A stretch of DNA of 64,000 bases from the NCBI RefSeq assembly GCF_001421415.1, contig NZ_LMKH01000012.1, positions 281,471 through 345,470 on the forward strand, written 5' to 3'. This document shows, piece by piece, positions 17,258 through 29,944 of this stretch. Within the stretch, counting starts at the first letter, position 1; every line of letters starts with the position of its first letter. A model generated the notes under the pieces. The model was not told the origin of the DNA. It did not search any database and was given only the letters and a program-made list of their open reading frames with translations. Origin of the DNA: Sphingomonas sp. Leaf208 (GTDB lineage Bacteria > Pseudomonadota > Alphaproteobacteria > Sphingomonadales > Sphingomonadaceae). The translations under genes and the position numbers were made by a program.

Positions 17258-17923
17258 TCAGGCGTCCGGATCTTCGAGGCTGTAGCCAAGCCCACGGATC
17301 GTCGTGATCACGTCCTGGCCAAGCTTCTTGCGGATGCGCGTCACGAACACCTCGATCGTGTTCGAATCACGATCGAAATCCTGGTCGTAGATATGCTCGA
17401 TCAGCTCGGTGCGGCTGACGACCTTGCCCTTGTGGTGCAGCAGGTAGCTCAGCAGCTTGTATTCCTGCGCCGTCAGCTTCACCGGCTCGCCGGCGCGCGT
17501 CACCTTGCCGCTGCGCGTGTCGAGGCGAATGTCACCCGCAGTCAGCTCGGACGAAGCATTGCCCGAAGCACGACGGATCAGCGCACGCAGACGCGCGATC
17601 AGCTCCTCGCTCTGGAACGGCTTGGCGACGTAATCGTCCGCGCCGGCATCGAGGCCGGCGACCTTGTCCGACCAGCTGTCACGCGCGGTCAGCACCAGCA
17701 CGGGCATCGTCTTGCCCTCCTTGCGCCAGCGATCGAGCACCGTCAGCCCGTCGATCTCGGGCAGCCCCAGATCGAGCACGACCGCGTCGTAATTCTCGGT
17801 CGATCCGAGGAAATGCCCTTCCTCGCCATCGACCGCGAGATCGATCGCATAGCCGGCCCCTTCCAGGGTATTCTTCAATTGCTGGCCGAGATTCGGCTCG
17901 TCCTCGACGATCAGAACGCGCAT
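17258..17923 (-). CDS. OmpR/PhoP-family response regulator
   Basis: A 221-residue two-domain regulator. The receiver domain spans about 1-115, with acidic pocket ED at 7-8, phospho-acceptor Asp51 and Lys near 101 in YVAKPF. The C-terminal winged helix spans about 125-220 and contains LTAQEYKLLSYLLHHKGKVV and the DNA-recognition helix region SNTIEVFVTRIRKKL. It is encoded between the PepSY gene and its cognate kinase, all on the same strand with gaps of 23 and 10 bases, so one operon is likely. Targets are unknown. Confidence 0.95.
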   Translation of the reverse strand: MRVLIVEDEPNLGQQLKNTLEGAGYAIDLAVDGEEGHFLGSTENYDAVVLDLGLPEIDGLTVLDRWRKEGKTMPVLVLTARDSWSDKVAGLDAGADDYVAKPFQSEELIARLRALIRRASGNASSELTAGDIRLDTRSGKVTRAGEPVKLTAQEYKLLSYLLHHKGKVVSRTELIEHIYDQDFDRDSNTIEVFVTRIRKKLGQDVITTIRGLGYSLEDPDA

Positions 17924-17946
17924 GACAATCCTCTCGATTACAGTGT

Positions 17947-18261
17947 TCAGCGACCCGTGCGGCCGACGATCTGGCCGTTACGGCCATCCACGTCGACCCA
18001 GATGACGGTTCCATCGCGCAGGAATTTCAGCGTGTAAATGGCGCTGCCCGAATCATAGTCGGAGCCGAGATACTGCGCACCCCGCATCGTCGGGATCACG
18101 CGAGACTCGATCTCGCGCAAAGACGGCGCTCCGGTCTTGCGCGCCTGCAACGCCGACATCTGGTCGCTGCGGCGCTGCGGAGGTTCGCCCGCCAGCATGG
18201 GGGCGGCACCCATCAGAAACGGCGCAGCGGCCAGGGTTGCAAGGAAAAGCAGCATCTTCAT
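17947..18261 (-). CDS. Small periplasmic PepSY-domain protein
   Basis: A 104-residue protein with a signal peptide (about residues 1-25, MKMLLFLATLAAAPFLMGAA) and a single PepSY-like unit, with SLREIESRVIPTMRGAQYLG...YTLKFLRDGTVIWVDVDG. PepSY proteins are small periplasmic or inhibitory modules. Placed directly upstream of a regulator-kinase pair in one operon, it may modulate the kinase sensor domain, as PepSY proteins do near other PhoPQ-like systems; this is inference. The start at 18261 is preferred because it gives a compact signal peptide; an in-frame start eight codons upstream is possible. Confidence 0.85.
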   Translation of the reverse strand: MKMLLFLATLAAAPFLMGAAPMLAGEPPQRRSDQMSALQARKTGAPSLREIESRVIPTMRGAQYLGSDYDSGSAIYTLKFLRDGTVIWVDVDGRNGQIVGRTGR

Positions 18262-18382
18262 GGCGGTGGCATAGGCCTCCCGCATTGAACAGCCTGTGAA
18301 TGATCGCGACAGGCGGCCGACAGCACGAAGCCCGCGCGGTGTAACTTGCCTGCATCACTTCGCCCCCCTACGTGGCGCGGAC

Positions 18383-20164
<1,782 letters not shown>

Positions 20165-20262
20165 ACTAGATTTAGCTGGACGTTTCCATCTTCGGTCAAT
20201 ACGGGAACCACGGTGCGATTGCTGCGTTGCGGCAGTTCTGTTTGTTTAATGCGGAGATGTAT

Positions 20263-20505
20263 ATGAAGCTCAAGGCCCTTACCGGCGGCGCACTTGCCGT
20301 TGCAATGATGACCACCTCGGTTGCAGCGTCGGCTGCTCCTGCCAGCCTGTCGGTGGCGAACGCACGCGTTGGCTCGGCAACGTCCGGCAAGAACGAGCTC
20401 GCAGGCGGCGGCGGCATCTTCGCCCTCCTGATCGTAGCTGGCGTTGCAGCGATCGGCGTTATCGCCATCGTCAACGACAACAACGACGATTCGGACAGCA
20501 ACTGA
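20263..20505 (+). CDS. Small secreted/membrane hypothetical protein (80 aa)
   Basis: Starts MKLKALTGGALAVAMMTT with a signal peptide cleaved near the second alanine cluster (ASAAPAS). A second hydrophobic stretch lies near residues 50-70 (GGGIFALLIVAGVAAIGVIAI), and the tail is very acidic and Asn-rich (NDNNDDSDSN). It may therefore remain as a single-span membrane protein after cleavage. No named family is recognised. GGAG lies about 7 bases upstream of this ATG; an ATG two codons earlier is too close to it. It ends before a strong intrinsic terminator, so it is probably a monocistronic, well-expressed gene. Confidence 0.75.
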   Translation: MKLKALTGGALAVAMMTTSVAASAAPASLSVANARVGSATSGKNELAGGGGIFALLIVAGVAAIGVIAIVNDNNDDSDSN

Positions 20506-20512
20506 TGTTGCC

Positions 20513-20544
20513 GGGCCGGTGCTTCAGCACCGGCCCACCGTTTT
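20513..20544. terminator. Intrinsic terminator
   Basis: A perfect 10-base stem, GGGCCGGTGC (20513-20522) and GCACCGGCCC (20527-20536), with a TTCA loop, followed by ACCGTTTT. It ends the small secreted protein gene and may also block the convergent DUF815 transcript. Confidence 0.9.
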
Positions 20545-20548
20545 GAGA

Positions 20549-21352
20549 TTACAACGCCTTGCCAGCGCGACCGGCTAGATCGACGATATATTGCCACGCG
20601 ACGCGGCCCGAGCGGCTGCCCCGACGTGTAGCCCAACCGATGGCCTCGCCCGGTTCGAACTCAAGATCATGTGTCGCCGCATAGGCCGCAACGATCGCCA
20701 GATACCCGTCCTGATCCAGCGCATGGAAGCCCAGGCTCAGGCCGAAGCGATCCGATAGCGCCAGATGATCGTCCGCCGAGTCACGCGGATTGATCGCGCT
20801 TTCCTGTTCGGCAATGTCCCGCGGCGCCAGATGTCGGCGATTGGCGGTCACCAGCAATCGGACATTGGCAGGCCGGGGTTCCGCCCCACCCTCCAGCATC
20901 GACCGGAGCGCACGCGCCTCCGCCGGCACGTCGAACCCGAGATCGTCGACGAATACGACGAACGCACGCCTGACCTGCGCCAACGCCGCGAACAGCGTCG
21001 GCAGTCCGGCAAGCTCGGTGACCTCGACCAGCGCAATGTCGCCGCCCCAACCCTGCACGTCTGCCACCGCGCTTTTGACGAGCGCCGACTTGCCGGTTCC
21101 CCGTGCACCCCACAACAGGACGTCCTGCGCGGCATGACCCGCCGCGAGATGGCGCAGATTGGCCAGCAGCGATGCCTTCTGGCGATCGACACCGATAAGC
21201 ATATCCAACGGCAACGGCGCAAACCCACGCGCTGGATGGAGTACCCCGCCACGCCACGCATAGGCAGGGTGCGCCCGCGGATCGGCGGCCGGCGGCGGGG
21301 GTGGCGACAGGCGCTCGAGTGCGGCGGCGATGCGGTCCAGCGGATCGGTCAT
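20549..21352 (-). CDS. DUF815-family AAA+ ATPase
   Basis: A 267-residue cytoplasmic protein. Walker A GARGTGKSALV is near residues 84-94, a Walker B-like VVFVDDLGFD near 135-144, and an arginine-finger region near NRRHLAPRD. This is the DUF815/YjeQ-adjacent 'ATP-binding protein' family common in alphaproteobacteria; its function is not established. It starts 62 bases downstream of the TPR gene on the same strand and may be the last member of the PEP-CTERM regulator operon, or may be independent. Confidence 0.88.
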   Translation of the reverse strand: MTDPLDRIAAALERLSPPPPPAADPRAHPAYAWRGGVLHPARGFAPLPLDMLIGVDRQKASLLANLRHLAAGHAAQDVLLWGARGTGKSALVKSAVADVQGWGGDIALVEVTELAGLPTLFAALAQVRRAFVVFVDDLGFDVPAEARALRSMLEGGAEPRPANVRLLVTANRRHLAPRDIAEQESAINPRDSADDHLALSDRFGLSLGFHALDQDGYLAIVAAYAATHDLEFEPGEAIGWATRRGSRSGRVAWQYIVDLAGRAGKAL

Positions 21353-21414
21353 GCGCGGCTTCTGACGATACCCCTTCTCAGAGGCAAGGGTTCCGAAGGC
21401 AGGACCGGTAGCGT

Positions 21415-23428
21415 TCAGCCAAGCTGGCGGCGGTGGCCTGCAATCACCGCATCGCCCGGCGCGAGTCGGACCGCCTTGTCGAGCAATTGGCGCGCGCCAC
21501 CGACGTTCCCGCTCGCCGCCAAGGCGATACCGTAGGCATCCGCCGCAGCTGCATTCATCGGCGCGAGACTATACGCAGCGTTACCGTAGCGAACAGCAAT
21601 GGCGCCGTCGTCGCTACCCGCATAGGCGAGCGCAAGGTCGCTTAATACGCCACCATCCCGGTTGCCGACCCTCCGCCGCACGCCTTCCAGCGTCTCGATC
21701 GCCTTGTCCCAATCCCCCGACGCGACCTGCCAATGCCCCAGCAGGCGCAATCCGGTCAGGCTTTGCGGGTTCTGCGACAGATACAGCGCCAGCGAGGCCG
21801 CTGCGTCCTGCGCGCGCCCGGCGCGTCCAAGCGCATCGACCAGACGCAACATCGTCGGTTCGTCGAACGACAGATCCGCGGCACGCGCATAGACCCCGGC
21901 CGCCTCGGGATAGCGCCCGGCAACACCCAGCGCGTCCCCAAGCGCCAGTTGCGCGGCAGGTGCGCCGGGGCTCGCCGTGACCAGCGCACGCGCCCGAGCA
22001 ATTGCGCCGACAGTATCCCCACGCGCGATCTGGCCGCGGATCACCCCCAGCACATAGGTCGGGTCGTTCGACGCAGCATCGGCAACGGCCAACAACGCAC
22101 CGACCGAATCGTCCGTGGCGAAGATCGCAGCAGACGCCGTCCGTCCTCCCGCCTCACGATCGACGAACTGTGCGGCAGCCTGCGTATCCCCGGCTGCTTC
22201 GAACGCCCGCGCAATCGTCGTCAGCGCATAGCTGTCCGCGTCGGTGCGCAGCCCGATCGGCCGCAGCACGCCCAGCGCCGCCTGCGCATCCCCCGACCGG
22301 AGCAACGCCGCGCCCAACAGCCGGCGCGCGGTTACATTAAGCGGCTGGATCGCGACCAGCTGTCGCCACGTGACCGCCGCCTGTTCGAACTTGCCTTCCG
22401 CATAGTAGAGACTGCCCGACAGCAGCATCGCACCCGGCAAGCCGGTAACCGCGCCACCGGCTCGCTGAAGCAGTCCGCGCGCCAGATCGATGCGTCCTGC
22501 GCGCGCGGCCAATACCGCCTGGAGGTACAGCGCCTGCGGGCTGCCCGGCCGCGCCAACAGCGCGCGACGCGTCGCCGCCAGCATGTCGGCATTCCGCCCC
22601 GCCTCGCCCAGCGTCGCCGCATATTCGATCAGCGCGGGGTGATAATAGGCGTCGCGCTGCAACGCCGCCTCGAACCACGGTAGCGCGGCAACGAGCCCGT
22701 AGCGGCTGCGGATCACCTCCCCCTGCAAAGTCAGCACCGCAGGTTCGCCCCGCGCCAGCGTCACCGCGCGCGCCGCCGCAACCGACGCGCCACCGACATC
22801 GCCCGCCGTCAACCGGATGCGGCCAAGATCCGTCCACGCCGCGCCATCGGTAGGCACCTGCTCCAGCAGCGCCCGAAGCACCGCCTGCGCCTCTACCGGC
22901 TTGCCTTGCGACGCCAGCGCCCGTGCCTGAATTCGCACAGCGTACCCGGCATATCGCGGTTGCGCCTGCGCCGCCTCGTCGATCGCGCCATCGGGGTCGC
23001 CCTGCAACAATCGCGCATGTGCCTGAAGTTGATGCAGGCGATCCGCGGACAACCCCGCGTCGGTCGCCCGCGCCAGTTCCGCCTCCGCCGCAAGCCCGTC
23101 GCCGAGTTCGAGGTACGCGCGCGCCAGCACCGCATGCGCGATCCCCAACGTCGGGACAGCTTTGATCGCGGCCTGCGCGTTGGTCCGCGCGGCACTGTAG
23201 TTCCCCGCCGCCAGCGTCGTCAGGCTGTCGGCCAGCGACCGACGCGCATCTGGCCGCGGCGGACGAGTCGCGAGGGCGATCGCGATACCGACGATCAGCA
23301 GACACAGGACGCCGATCGCAACCAAGCGTGTATATCTCGCCGTTACGACGCCGCGCATCTTCAGGCGCCGACGCCGGCCCCGGCTCAGCAACGGATAACG
23401 ATGCGTGTGCGTCGCCGCGGATCCGGTC

Positions 23429-23445
<17 letters not shown>
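21415..23445 (-). CDS. TPR-repeat protein of the PEP-CTERM/XrtA cluster (PrsT-like)
   Basis: About 676 residues. One transmembrane segment (near 42-60, LVAIGVLCLLIVGIAIALA) follows a basic N-terminus, then roughly 17-18 TPR-like helical pairs rich in Ala/Leu/Arg (e.g. ARAYLELGDGLAAEAELARA, LGHWQVASGDWDKAIETL). In XrtA/PEP-CTERM loci a large TPR protein, PrsT, follows prsK-prsR; position and repeat content agree, but PrsT is usually a longer lipoprotein and no lipobox is seen here. The start is uncertain: ATGs at 23445 and 23436 both overlap the prsR 3' end, and neither has a clear ribosome-binding site. Translation is probably coupled to prsR. Confidence 0.8.
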
Positions 23446-24783
<1,338 letters not shown>

Positions 24784-24787
<4 letters not shown>

Positions 24788-26823
24788 GCCGCCACCTCCA
24801 GCGCCGCGACCGCGGGCAGCAGGATGCGGAAGCGCGTGCCCTCACCCTCCCGGCTCGCGACGTCGAGCGAGCCGCCCATAGCGTGCACCAGTTGCCGCGC
24901 CTCAAACGCGCCGATCCCGAAGCCGGCGGGCTTGGACGATACGAACGGCTTGAACAGCTGATCACGGACGAAGCCCGGCGTCATGCCACAGCCATGGTCG
25001 ATCACGTCGATCGCGACCTGTTCGCCGATCTTCTCGACGACCAGTAAAACAGGCGCATCCGCAGCGCTCGCCTCGACCGCATTCTGGACCAGCTGCCCCA
25101 GCACCTGTTCGAGGCGCGCCGCGTGCCCGAGCGTCCAAACCGGACCGCCCTGCGCGACAATCGGGTGCTGCGCCTTGCGATCGGCCGCGACTCGCTCGAC
25201 GATAGTGGCGACGTCGATCGGCTGGAGCGGTTCGCCGCGGACGGGCCCATGCTGCGAAAGGCGGGCAAGCAGCGCGTTCATGCGATCGGACGAGTCCTTG
25301 AGAGTAGCGACCATGTCGACACGAAAATCGGGATTGTCCGCGTGCCGCTCGGCGTTGCGCGCAACCAAGGTCAATTGGCTTACAAGATTCTTTATATCGT
25401 GGAGAATGAACGCGAACCGGCGGTTGAACTCGTCGAACCGCGCCGCATCCGCCAGCGCCGCATGCGCGCGGTCCTCGGCAAGGTAACTCGCCGCCTGCCG
25501 CCCCGCGACCCGAAGCAGGTCGAAATCCTCCCAGTCGAGCGCACGGTCGACCGGCGGGCGCGCCAGCACGATCGCACCAACCAGCGTGCCGCCGTGCACC
25601 AGAGGCACGATCGCCCAAGCCTCGGGGCACTCGCGGAGCCAGTCGGGAACGCTCGTCACGTCGTCGCCTGGCGCGGTACCGGCGCGGACGCGGTCCAGTT
25701 CGACGATCCGCGCGTCCTGCGCGAGATAGCGCGCCAACGTCTCGTCACGCGGACCATCGGCCGCTCCCGCCCAGTTCCACGTCGCGCCCGGCCCCAACGA
25801 CGCCCCATCGGGCACCAGCAACAGCCCCCCGGGCGAGTCGGTCAGGTCGGCGATCGACTTCACCACGCGACAATCGAGCGACTCCGCACCGGCATCGGGT
25901 CGGCCCAGCGTATCGGTGAAGCGCTGCCACTCGGCACGGTAGTCATAGCGGTGGCGAAACAAATGCTTGGCCACCTTCACCTTGGCCCATGCCCGCAGCC
26001 AGGGCGTCGACAGCAGCGCCACCACCATCGCCGTCGCGCCGAACACGATCGCCGTCTGCGCCACCCGCGCATAGGGTCCGGCGAGGCTGGCGACGATGGC
26101 GGTCGCCAGCGTAGTGATGCCCGCGTAGAGGACCAGCGCGATCGCCGACAAGGCTCGCACCGCGATCGGTCGCGACAAGGCGAGCGTCCACTCGCCGCTG
26201 CGGTGCACGCCGACGACGAGCAGAGCCGCGACACCGATCATCACGACGCCCCGCGCGACGAACGCGATCGGGGCTGCCACCATCAAGGCATAGGCCAAGG
26301 CCGCCACCAGCAGATCGACGCCCCACATCGCGGCAAGCGCCAGCATCACCAGCCGGACGCCGCCCCGCGATGCCGGCGCGGCCTGATACAGGTGATGCGT
26401 GAGGACGAGCGCGCTCACCGCCTCCATCATGCCGAGCATTCCGCGCGCGGACGCGACCGCAGCGAACGCCTCGTCGTGTAGGACGGCAACTTCCACGAAG
26501 GCGAGCAGCGCCGCGCCACCGGCGAGCGTCATCACCACCAGATACACCGCGTCCAGCGCCCGGTTGCCCGTATGATCGCGCCGCACCATTGCCAGCATGA
26601 ACCCGAGCCAGGCGACATCGCGAACGCTCGCCGCGACGCGAGTCGCGATGTCCTGCGCCCCGATCCCCGCGACCGCGAGCGCCCACAGGCTCGTCGCGAC
26701 CAACGCCGCCAGCAATGCCCGATGCGGCCAATGCCCGCTCGGCCGCCGCATCTGCCCGAGCGCCACCGCGCCGAACAGCAACGCAGCGAGCGCATGGCTC
26801 CACAGGACCAGGGCGGCGATCAT
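24784..26823 (-). CDS. prsK: XrtA/PEP-CTERM system histidine kinase
   Basis: A 679-residue membrane kinase. About eight hydrophobic helices fill residues 1-285. A GAF-like domain follows (about 310-450), with the phospho-acceptor His475 in ILHDIKNL and the C-terminal ATPase with QLVQNAVEAS, DHGCGMTPGF and GFGIGAFEARQLV. The HDIKNL form of the H-box and the multi-span sensor are characteristic of PrsK. Its partner prsR follows with a four-base overlap, and the PEP-CTERM glycosyltransferase precedes it by 19 bases. The stimulus is unknown; a cell-envelope cue is plausible. Confidence 0.92.
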
Positions 26824-26842
26824 GCGAGGCCCGGTGCGACGA

Positions 26843-28231
26843 TCACCGCGCGCCCGCCGGCCACAACACCACGCGGAGAGTCTGCAACAGGATCAGCATG
26901 TCGAGGAACGGCGAATAATTCTTCGCGTAATACAGGTCGTATTCGAGCTTGTGGCGCGCATCCTCGATCGACGCGCCATAGGGATAGTTGATCTGTGCCC
27001 AGCCGGTGATCCCGGGCTTCACCATATGCCGCTCGGCGTAGAACGGTAGCTGCTCCTCGAGCTGCTGGACGAACTGCGGGCGTTCGGGGCGCGGGCCGAC
27101 GAAGCTCATCTCGCCCTTCAGCACGGTCCAGGTCTGCGGCAGTTCGTCGATCCGTACCTTGCGGATGAAGCGACCGATCCGCGTGATCCGTGGATCATCC
27201 TCCGCCGCCCAGACCGCCTTGCCCGCGACCTCGGCGTCCTGCCGCATCGAGCGCAGCTTCAAGATGTCGAACCCCTCGTTGTAGAGCCCGACACGGCGCT
27301 GGCGATAAAAGGCCGGCCCCTTCGACTCGAGCTTGATCGCGATCGCGGTGAGCAGGATGATCGGCAGCGTGACGACCAGCAGCAGTCCGCTGGCGACGAT
27401 GTCGAACGCGCGCTTGAACACGCTCGACAGCATCCGGCTGGAGGCGAACCCGTCCGAGAAGATCAGCCAGGACGGGTTGACGCTTTTCAGGTCGATGCGC
27501 CCCGTCTCGCGTTCGAGGAAGCTCGATATCTCGCTGACCTGCACGCCGGTGGTGCGGACGCGGAGCAGATCCTTCATCGGCAGGGCGTTGCGGCGTTCGT
27601 CGAGCGCCAGCACGACCTCGCTCGCATTCTGGTCGACGATATGCGCGGCAAGATTGGGAATGTCGGCGCGCGGCATCGCGCCCTGGACCACCGGGTCCGC
27701 CTCGCCCATCAGGACGAAGCCCGCGACGACGAAGTTGACGCCGGGTTGCGCAGCGAGCGTCTCGATCCGCGCCGCGCGAGTGCCGGCGCCGAGCACGACG
27801 ATCCGCCGCTTGAACGTCTCGCCGCCGAGCGTCTTGCCGAGCACCGCGCGGACCGTGACGAGCAGGACGGTCGCGATCACCGTCGCGTACAGCAGGTTCG
27901 ATCGCCACAGCGCGAGCGGGGGCACGAGGAAGAAGATCAGCGACAGGAACATCACGCCCAGCGAGAGCGCCACCGCCAGCCGCGCGGCAGCAAAGCGCAG
28001 CGACAGGAACGACGCGACGCCGTACGCGCCGACCGCGACCAGCGAGACCTGCAATGCGAGCGCGAACGTCAGCAACTGCGCGATCCGGGTATGGATCGGC
28101 CCGACCTCCATGCCGATCTGATGCGCGCGGACGATCCAGCCGATCTCCGCCGACGCGATCAACAACACCGCATCGACGAGGCCGAGCAGGAGGACCGCAT
28201 AGGGTACGTAATGCTTGAAGAGCCGTATCAT
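26843..28231 (-). CDS. XrtA/PEP-CTERM system sugar transferase (TIGR03013 type)
   Basis: A 462-residue polyprenyl-phosphate hexose-1-phosphate transferase. Four N-terminal membrane helices (about 10-115), a Rossmann-like middle region (about 140-250) and a C-terminal bacterial sugar transferase domain (about 270-462) are seen. The catalytic domain has [38 protein letters not shown] and [10 protein letters not shown]. It would start a lipid-linked repeat unit for exopolysaccharide export in the inner membrane. It is first in the operon with prsK, prsR and the TPR gene, and divergent from the mannose-1-phosphate guanylyltransferase gene, which supplies a likely sugar nucleotide. Confidence 0.92.
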   Translation of the reverse strand: MIRLFKHYVPYAVLLLGLVDAVLLIASAEIGWIVRAHQIGMEVGPIHTRIAQLLTFALALQVSLVAVGAYGVASFLSLRFAAARLAVALSLGVMFLSLIFFLVPPLALWRSNLLYATVIATVLLVTVRAVLGKTLGGETFKRRIVVLGAGTRAARIETLAAQPGVNFVVAGFVLMGEADPVVQGAMPRADIPNLAAHIVDQNASEVVLALDERRNALPMKDLLRVRTTGVQVSEISSFLERETGRIDLKSVNPSWLIFSDGFASSRMLSSVFKRAFDIVASGLLLVVTLPIILLTAIAIKLESKGPAFYRQRRVGLYNEGFDILKLRSMRQDAEVAGKAVWAAEDDPRITRIGRFIRKVRIDELPQTWTVLKGEMSFVGPRPERPQFVQQLEEQLPFYAERHMVKPGITGWAQINYPYGASIEDARHKLEYDLYYAKNYSPFLDMLILLQTLRVVLWPAGAR

Positions 28232-28392
28232 CGTTCGCTATCCCGACGCACCAGTGTAAACGCTTCCGACACCTGAACGCCACGTTTCGCAGTAAAACAC
28301 CAAAAAAGCCTGAAGACTGCATGCCAATCCGATCATTCGGCGATTGGCGCGCGAAATTGCCACGTTATAGCTCGGCGCCAGCAGGAGGCTTC

Positions 28393-29481
28393 ATGACCGC
28401 ACGTAAGATCGTTCCCGTTATTCTTTCAGGCGGTTCGGGCACGCGCCTCTGGCCGATGTCGCGCCCCGAAATGCCCAAGCAGATGCTGGCGCTGACGGCG
28501 GACGAGACGATGCTGCAACTGACCGCGGGCCGCGCGTTCGGCGAGCGCTTCGCCGCACCCATCGTGGTCGCGAACGCGCGTCACGCGGACCTCGTCGAGC
28601 AGCAGCTTGCCGAGGCCGGCGCAACCCTGCAGGCGCTGATCCTCGAGCCGATCGGTCGCAACACCGCGCCCGCCATCGCGCTCGCCGCGATCGCCGCGGG
28701 TGGCGGCGGCGACGCGTTGCTAGTGATGCCGTCGGATCACGTCATCGGCGACATTCCGGCCTTCCATGCCGCGATCGAGGCGGCGATGCTGCTCGTCACG
28801 CAAGGTTGGCTCGTCACGTTCGGGATCGCACCCGATGCGCCCGAAACCGGCTATGGCTGGATCCAGATCGGCGACGAGCTTCAGCCCGGCGTCAACCGCG
28901 TCGCGCGGTTCGTCGAGAAGCCCCCGCTCGACAAGGCGCAGTCGATGCTCGCCAGTGGCGATCACGCCTGGAACGGTGGGATCTTCCTGTTCCTCGCCGA
29001 CGCCTACCTCGAGGCGCTCGCACAGTTCGATCCGGGCATCCTGACAGCCACACAGGAGGCGATGGACAAGGCGCGTACCGAGGGCTCGCGGATCTACCCC
29101 GACGCGGTCGCCTTCGCCGCCTCGCCCGATGACTCGATCGATTACGCGGTCATGGAAAAGGCCGACCGGGTCGCGGTCGTGCCGGTCGCGATGGGCTGGA
29201 ACGACGTCGGCAGCTGGGACGCGCTCCACGCGATCAGCGACACCGACGGCGACGGCAACGCGCACCGCAGCCACGGCGACGGTGCCGTGCTGGCGATCGA
29301 CACGAAGAACTGCTTCGTCCGTAGTGACGGCGTCCGCATCTCGCTGGTCGGCGTCGAGGACCTGATCGTGGTCGCGAGCGGCAACGACGTGCTGATCATG
29401 CCACGCGGCCGCAGCCAGGAAGTGAAGAAGCTCATCGAGGCCATGAAAACCGCTGCGAAGAACGCCGCGCCGACCAACTGA
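28393..29481 (+). CDS. Mannose-1-phosphate guanylyltransferase (short type)
   Basis: A 362-residue nucleotidyltransferase making GDP-mannose from mannose-1-phosphate and GTP. The signature VILSGGSGTRLWPMSR is at about residues 8-23; PSDH near 115 and FVEKP near 175 are substrate-site motifs. The C-terminal phosphomannose isomerase domain of bifunctional ManC/AlgA is missing; the length fits the single-domain type. The ATG at 28393 is preceded by AGGAGG; the open frame further upstream has no coding sense. Its divergence from the PEP-CTERM glycosyltransferase gene (161-base shared upstream region) suggests joint control of exopolysaccharide synthesis; inference. Confidence 0.93.
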   Translation: MTARKIVPVILSGGSGTRLWPMSRPEMPKQMLALTADETMLQLTAGRAFGERFAAPIVVANARHADLVEQQLAEAGATLQALILEPIGRNTAPAIALAAIAAGGGGDALLVMPSDHVIGDIPAFHAAIEAAMLLVTQGWLVTFGIAPDAPETGYGWIQIGDELQPGVNRVARFVEKPPLDKAQSMLASGDHAWNGGIFLFLADAYLEALAQFDPGILTATQEAMDKARTEGSRIYPDAVAFAASPDDSIDYAVMEKADRVAVVPVAMGWNDVGSWDALHAISDTDGDGNAHRSHGDGAVLAIDTKNCFVRSDGVRISLVGVEDLIVVASGNDVLIMPRGRSQEVKKLIEAMKTAAKNAAPTN

Positions 29482-29496
29482 GGTCAGGACATAGAA

Positions 29497-29521
29497 TCGG
29501 TCCGGCCGCGCGCCGGACCGA
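29497..29521. terminator. Hairpin without T-tract after the guanylyltransferase gene
   Basis: A perfect 10-base stem, TCGGTCCGGC (29497-29506) and GCCGGACCGA (29512-29521), with a 5-base loop, lies 16 bases after the stop. There is no T-run, so it may be a weak terminator or an mRNA-stabilising hairpin. Confidence 0.6.
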
Positions 29522-29944
29522 TCGAATTACGGTTTCCTGCGGGTCTTCGGCACCTGCGACAGGCGCGTGAGCAGCGTCGGAATGTCCTCGGTGATCATCG
29601 TGTCCGTGGGAGTCTGCCAGGACGAGCGCAATCTTTCGCCGACATCGTGCAATCGTGCGCCGGCTTCACGCCTGCCGGCTTCACGCCTGGATGTCTCGTC
29701 TCGCACGTCTACCTCACCTACGCATACACCCGACGGCATCCTTCGGGGGGGTAAGGACACCGCCGGGCTCTCGGGTCAAACCGACGATATCCGCGCTTGT
29801 TCCGGCGGTTTCCCGCGGTTTTGCCATATGCGCATGTTTCGCGCCGGTTCCGGCCGCAGACGCGTTGAAATTCCCGTTTCCGAAGCGCTGGCGGTCCGCA
29901 CCGAGATCGGCTTAGATGCGCCAAAGTTCACGGGAGAATTCGTC
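29522..29944. other. Intergenic stretch before the DUF885 gene; no supported gene
   Basis: The 463 bases between the guanylyltransferase and DUF885 genes hold the hairpin at 29497-29521, a tandem copy of GCCGGCTTCACGCCT (29660-29689) and no recognised protein. A minus-strand open frame at 29527-29760 (77 codons) is possible but has no clear ribosome-binding site and an Arg/Glu-rich composition typical of chance frames. The promoter of the DUF885 gene must lie here; no clear -35/-10 pair was found. Confidence 0.5.

Noticed and set aside
28344..28360. Sigma-54-like TTGGCGCGCGAAATTGC before the guanylyltransferase gene
   Set aside because: The GG and GC doublets are 11 bases apart instead of the required 10, so it is not a proper -24/-12 promoter despite the nearby PrsR.
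29527..29760. 77-codon minus-strand frame next to the guanylyltransferase gene
   Set aside because: No ribosome-binding site, Arg/Glu-rich chance composition, and a tandem 15-base repeat inside; left as unsupported.
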